Source: Paracoccus sp. (in: a-proteobacteria)
GTDB lineage: Bacteria; Pseudomonadota; Alphaproteobacteria; Rhodobacterales; Rhodobacteraceae
NCBI GenBank assembly: GCA_031178645.1
Contig: JAPSIP010000024.1
Coordinates: 2,605-11,739 of the forward strand
Direction of reading: 5' to 3'
Length of the DNA: 9,135 nucleotides
Shown here piece after piece: positions 6,924 through 9,135 of this stretch. Position 1 is the first letter of the stretch. Each line of letters starts with the position of its first letter. The position numbers and the translations under genes are program-made. The notes under the pieces are model-generated. The model was not told the origin of the DNA and searched no databases. It was given only the letters and a program-made list of their open reading frames with translations.

Positions 6924-7712
6924 TCAGTTGGTCGCCGGGGCGGTGCCTTCGGTGGCTGCGCCATCGGCCGGCATGGTGCCGTCGGCGGGCATCGCGCCAT
7001 CCGCAGGCTCCATCGCTGCGCCGTCGGCCGGGGCGGCGCTTGGCGCCATCGGCTGGGTCGCGGTGGCGTCGGTGCCGGTCATGGCCGGATCGGTCGTGGC
7101 CGCCGCCGAGTCCGGCGTGGTGGTCATCGTGGTGCTGTCGGTGGCCATGCCGCCGCCAGCCGCATTACCGCCGGCGCCCGCTGCATCGGGGGCAGATTCC
7201 TGCTCGCGGAACACATATTCCGGCGCAGCCTCGGCCTCTTCCTGGGTCAGGTCGCTGGTGATCTGCTGGGCGTCATAGTTGATCGTCAGCTGGTCCCACG
7301 GAACCGCGATCTGCTTTTCACCGATGCCCAGGAAACCGCCGACGCCGATCACGGCAGCCTTCACGGTCCCGGCGTCGCCGTCGATGATCACGTCGTTGAT
7401 TTCGCCGATCGAGTTGCCATCAGGCGAAGTCACGGTTGCGTCGCTGATCCAATCGATCCGCAGTTCATTGGCGGCCTGCTCTTGTTCGACCTTGCCGCTG
7501 GCAGCGACCTCGGCTTCGGCTGCGCCATCGGCGGCAGCCTCGGCATCGGCTTCCATCGGCGCGTCGGCCGCAGGCGCGGTTCCAGCGCCCATCGTGGTCG
7601 TGGTGTCAGTCGCAGGATCGGCGGGGGCAGGCGTCGTCGCTGCGTCCTGCGCGAAGGCCTGACCCATGATCAACGGCATGACTACGGCGGTGCTCAACAT
7701 CAACTTGCGCAT
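6924..7712 (-). CDS. secreted PRC-barrel domain protein with low-complexity flanks
   Basis: This 262-residue protein has a clear signal peptide (MRKLMLSTAVVMPLIMGQAFA, cleavage near residue 21/22), so it is probably periplasmic or surface-exposed. A first Ala/Thr/Asp/Glu-rich region (22-80) leads into a PRC-barrel-like domain (about 85-146). That domain includes IDWISDATVTSPDGNSIGEI, the DVIIDGDAGTVKAAVIGVGG strand pattern and FLGIGEKQIAVPWDQL (127-142). A long C-terminal tail (about 175-262) is rich in Thr, Ala, Pro and Met and ends in PADG repeats. PRC-barrel modules are known as small beta-barrels in the photosynthetic reaction centre H subunit and in RimM. Secreted alphaproteobacterial forms are often stress-induced, with no defined molecular role. 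The start at 7712 is set by the signal peptide and by AGGAGG (7724-7719) six bases away. The gene appears monocistronic. Precise function is unknown. Confidence 0.88.
   Translation of the reverse strand: MRKLMLSTAVVMPLIMGQAFAQDAATTPAPADPATDTTTTMGAGTAPAADAPMEADAEAAADGAAEAEVAASGKVEQEQAANELRIDWISDATVTSPDGNSIGEINDVIIDGDAGTVKAAVIGVGGFLGIGEKQIAVPWDQLTINYDAQQITSDLTQEEAEAAPEYVFREQESAPDAAGAGGNAAGGGMATDSTTMTTTPDSAAATTDPAMTGTDATATQPMAPSAAPADGAAMEPADGAMPADGTMPADGAATEGTAPATN
6945..7031 (-). repeat. degenerate in-frame PADG repeats at the PRC-barrel protein C-terminus
   Basis: Residues 228-256 are four copies of a short unit starting PADG: PADGAAME, PADGAM, PADGTM, PADGAATEG. The DNA copies (GCCGGCCGACGGC-like) are diverged in third positions and two units are shorter. 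This suggests old slippage-type expansion kept as a flexible tail; it is not a recent perfect tandem repeat. Confidence 0.7.
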
Positions 7713-7718
7713 GTCTTT

Positions 7719-7724
7719 CCTCCT
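7719..7724 (-). promoter_or_regulatory. strong Shine-Dalgarno of the PRC-barrel gene
   Basis: On the minus strand AGGAGG sits six bases before the ATG at 7712. It is the best ribosome binding site in the window. It excludes the longer upstream reading frame as the real start and suggests high expression. Confidence 0.85.
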
Positions 7725-7764
7725 GATATGCCGCGCATAACTTGCGATGCGCGATTGAGGAAAC

Positions 7765-7789
7765 AATGCCCGATTGGCCCGCTGGTTCC
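7765..7789 (-). promoter_or_regulatory. possible EcfG-like (general stress response) promoter for the PRC-barrel gene
   Basis: On the minus strand GGAAC (7789-7785) is followed after exactly 16 bases by CATT (7768-7765). The known alphaproteobacterial EcfG consensus is GGAAC-N16/17-CGTT, so the -35 is perfect and the -10 differs at one base. Spacing to the start codon gives a leader of about 45 bases. Secreted PRC-barrel genes are frequent members of this stress regulon in alphaproteobacteria. I am not certain that this lineage carries EcfG, and a five-base -35 match can arise by chance. Confidence 0.3.
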
Positions 7790-7810
7790 GACAACGGGCC
7801 TGAAAATCGG
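7770..7810 (-). terminator. interrupted inverted repeat after gpt, possible operon terminator
   Basis: On the minus strand the arms CCGATT and GGCCCG (separated by TTCA) pair with CGGGCC and AATCGG around a 13-base loop, giving 12 base pairs with a one-sided four-base bulge. It begins 12 bases after the gpt stop. It is followed only by a weak TTGTTTCC, so an intrinsic terminator is plausible but not clear-cut. The structure overlaps the proposed promoter of the downstream PRC-barrel gene. Confidence 0.45.
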
Positions 7811-7821
7811 CCTCTGCGGCC

Positions 7822-8322
7822 CTAGTCCTCGCCGCGGTAGGGCTGGACGTATTGCAGCGCCATGTCCCAGGGGAAGAAGATCCAGGTATCCTGGCTGACC
7901 TCGGTCACATAGGTCTGGACCATCGGCTTGCCCTTGGGCTTGGCATAGACGGTGCCGAAATGGGCCTTGGGATACATCTCGCGGATCAGTTCCAGCGTCC
8001 GGCCGGAATCGACCAGGTCGTCGATCACCAGGATCCCTTCGCCGTCGCCCATCAGGGCGGGGTCCGGCCTGTTCAGAACCTCAAGCTGGCCTTGGCCCGC
8101 CTCGGCGCCGACGCCCTTGTAGGACCGGATCGAGATCGAATCGATGGTGCGGATATCCAGTTCGCGCGCGACGATCATTGCGGGAACCAGGCCGCCGCGC
8201 GTCACCGCCACGACGGCCCGCCAGTCGGACCCGTCCAGCCGCCAGGCAAGCGCGCGGGCGTCGCGGTGCAACTGGTCCCAGCTGACGTGGAACCCTTTCT
8301 CGTGGGGCAAGCGGTCGATCAT
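7822..8322 (-). CDS. gpt: xanthine (xanthine-guanine) phosphoribosyltransferase
   Basis: Gpt salvages xanthine and guanine (weakly hypoxanthine) by joining them to PRPP to form XMP and GMP, usually at the cytoplasmic face of the inner membrane. The 166-residue protein follows the E. coli Gpt pattern along its whole length. It shows [17 protein letters not shown] (13-29), [10 protein letters not shown] (39-48), the PRPP loop [13 protein letters not shown] (97-109), REMYPKAHF (114-122), YAKPKGKP (126-133) and the purine-contact [11 protein letters not shown] (144-154). It is about 14 residues longer than E. coli Gpt, partly through extra residues between SYKG (67-70) and the PRPP loop. The ATG at 8322 follows a GAGAGAGGGAC ribosome site. 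The gene lies 13 bases after the exporter gene, so it is probably the last gene of the fabI-exporter-gpt operon. Identification is firm. Confidence 0.95.
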   Translation of the reverse strand: MIDRLPHEKGFHVSWDQLHRDARALAWRLDGSDWRAVVAVTRGGLVPAMIVARELDIRTIDSISIRSYKGVGAEAGQGQLEVLNRPDPALMGDGEGILVIDDLVDSGRTLELIREMYPKAHFGTVYAKPKGKPMVQTYVTEVSQDTWIFFPWDMALQYVQPYRGED

Positions 8323-8335
8323 GGCAGTCCCTCTC

Positions 8336-8947
8336 TCAGTGGCGCAGGATCAGCGACAGGCCCAGAAGGCCGATGGCCAGCCCCGCCGCGCGGTCGATCC
8401 AGAATTTGGCGGCATAATACCTGCGCCGCAGCCAAGGCAAAGCCATCAGCGACGCAAGCGCGGTATAAAATGCCAGTTCGACGGAAACTGCCGTCGCGTA
8501 AATCGCCAGCTTGTCGCCGGCCGTCAGCAGCACGGGAAAGATCGACAGCAGCACCGCCGAATAGAACAAGGCGGGCTTGGGGTTCGACAGGTTCAGGATC
8601 ATCCCGCCCAGAAAGCCCATCCCGCGGCTGCTCTCGGCCGGGTCGGGCAGCGTGTCCGGGGCGTGCTTCCACATCTTCCAGGCGATCCAGACCAGATAGG
8701 CGCCGCCCAGGATCTTCAGCGCCACATAGGTCCAGGGCAGCGCGCGAAAGATGACGGTCAGGCCCAGCAGCGCGAAGATGCACCAGACCGATGCGCCGAC
8801 GGCCAGCCCCCATCCATAGGGCAGGGAGCGCCTGCGGCCCAGGGCGAAGGCGCTTTGGCTGACGGCGATCACGCCCGGTCCGGGCGACAGGATCGCCACG
8901 GACAGGGTACCGACGAACAGGGCAATCTGATCGGCCGTGATCGTCAT
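8336..8947 (-). CDS. LysE/RhtB family amino-acid exporter
   Basis: This 203-residue integral membrane protein has the length and layout of the LysE/RhtB superfamily, which exports amino acids or related metabolites out of the cytoplasm. The diagnostic SPGPGVIAV (21-29) closes the first membrane segment. Further hydrophobic segments lie at about 44-70, 73-92, 112-142, 146-170 and 185-201, and the second family motif [10 protein letters not shown] (120-129) starts the second half. LysE, RhtB and RhtC cannot be told apart reliably from motifs, so the substrate is open. The ATG at 8947 matches the family N-terminus; the nearest purine-rich site (AAAGGA) lies inside the end of fabI, somewhat far away. 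The gene begins 10 bases after fabI and ends 13 bases before gpt, suggesting one operon, though the three functions have no obvious biochemical link. Confidence 0.92.
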   Translation of the reverse strand: MTITADQIALFVGTLSVAILSPGPGVIAVSQSAFALGRRRSLPYGWGLAVGASVWCIFALLGLTVIFRALPWTYVALKILGGAYLVWIAWKMWKHAPDTLPDPAESSRGMGFLGGMILNLSNPKPALFYSAVLLSIFPVLLTAGDKLAIYATAVSVELAFYTALASLMALPWLRRRYYAAKFWIDRAAGLAIGLLGLSLILRH

Positions 8948-8957
8948 GGCGCGGCGG

Positions 8958-9135
<178 letters not shown>

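Noticed and set aside
6873..7898. Plus-strand reading frame covering the PRC-barrel gene, Gly/Arg/His-rich
   Set aside because: It starts inside the terminator hairpin region and is antisense to a gene with a signal peptide and a strong Shine-Dalgarno.

Overview
The window looks like chromosomal DNA from an alphaproteobacterium of the Rhodobacteraceae, most likely Paracoccus or a close relative. The signs are very high GC with strong G/C third-position bias, tight gene packing, and the sequence character of TrpE, TrpG, TrpD, Gpt and the FabI C-terminus. The assignment comes from reading the proteins; no database search was possible. I see no tRNA, rRNA, CRISPR array, insertion sequence, integrase, plasmid gene or phage gene. 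This is core housekeeping sequence, and I did not find an undescribed multi-gene system in it.

Left part, minus strand (1-1420): trpG followed by trpD, overlapping by ATGA. trpD runs off the left edge. They encode the glutaminase subunit of anthranilate synthase and anthranilate phosphoribosyltransferase, the first two enzymatic steps of tryptophan synthesis.

Middle, plus strand (1526-6866): a run of four genes that diverges from trpG. First is a membrane-anchored Pro/Ala-rich protein that resembles only the N-terminal part of the YibQ-type proteins found beside trp genes in this family. Next comes a fold-type I PLP aminotransferase that overlaps it by 8 bases, then a PpiD/SurA-like periplasmic folding factor, then trpE, whose start overlaps the PpiD stop by one base. 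The two anthranilate synthase subunits are therefore encoded in divergent transcription units about 3.9 kb apart. No tryptophan-rich leader peptide is visible before either one.

Right part, minus strand (6879-9135): a convergent terminator hairpin separates trpE from a secreted PRC-barrel protein gene that has its own strong ribosome binding site and a possible stress-type promoter. Upstream of that gene is a compact set in the order fabI (3' end only), a LysE/RhtB-type exporter and gpt (xanthine phosphoribosyltransferase). Gaps of 10 and 13 bases suggest one operon, and an inverted repeat after gpt may end it.

No gene-free stretch exceeds about 110 bases. The points most worth a second look are the shortened YibQ-like protein, the split and divergent trp arrangement with an unassigned aminotransferase in it, the degenerate PPIase domain of the PpiD-like protein, and the promoter/terminator overlap upstream of the PRC-barrel gene.
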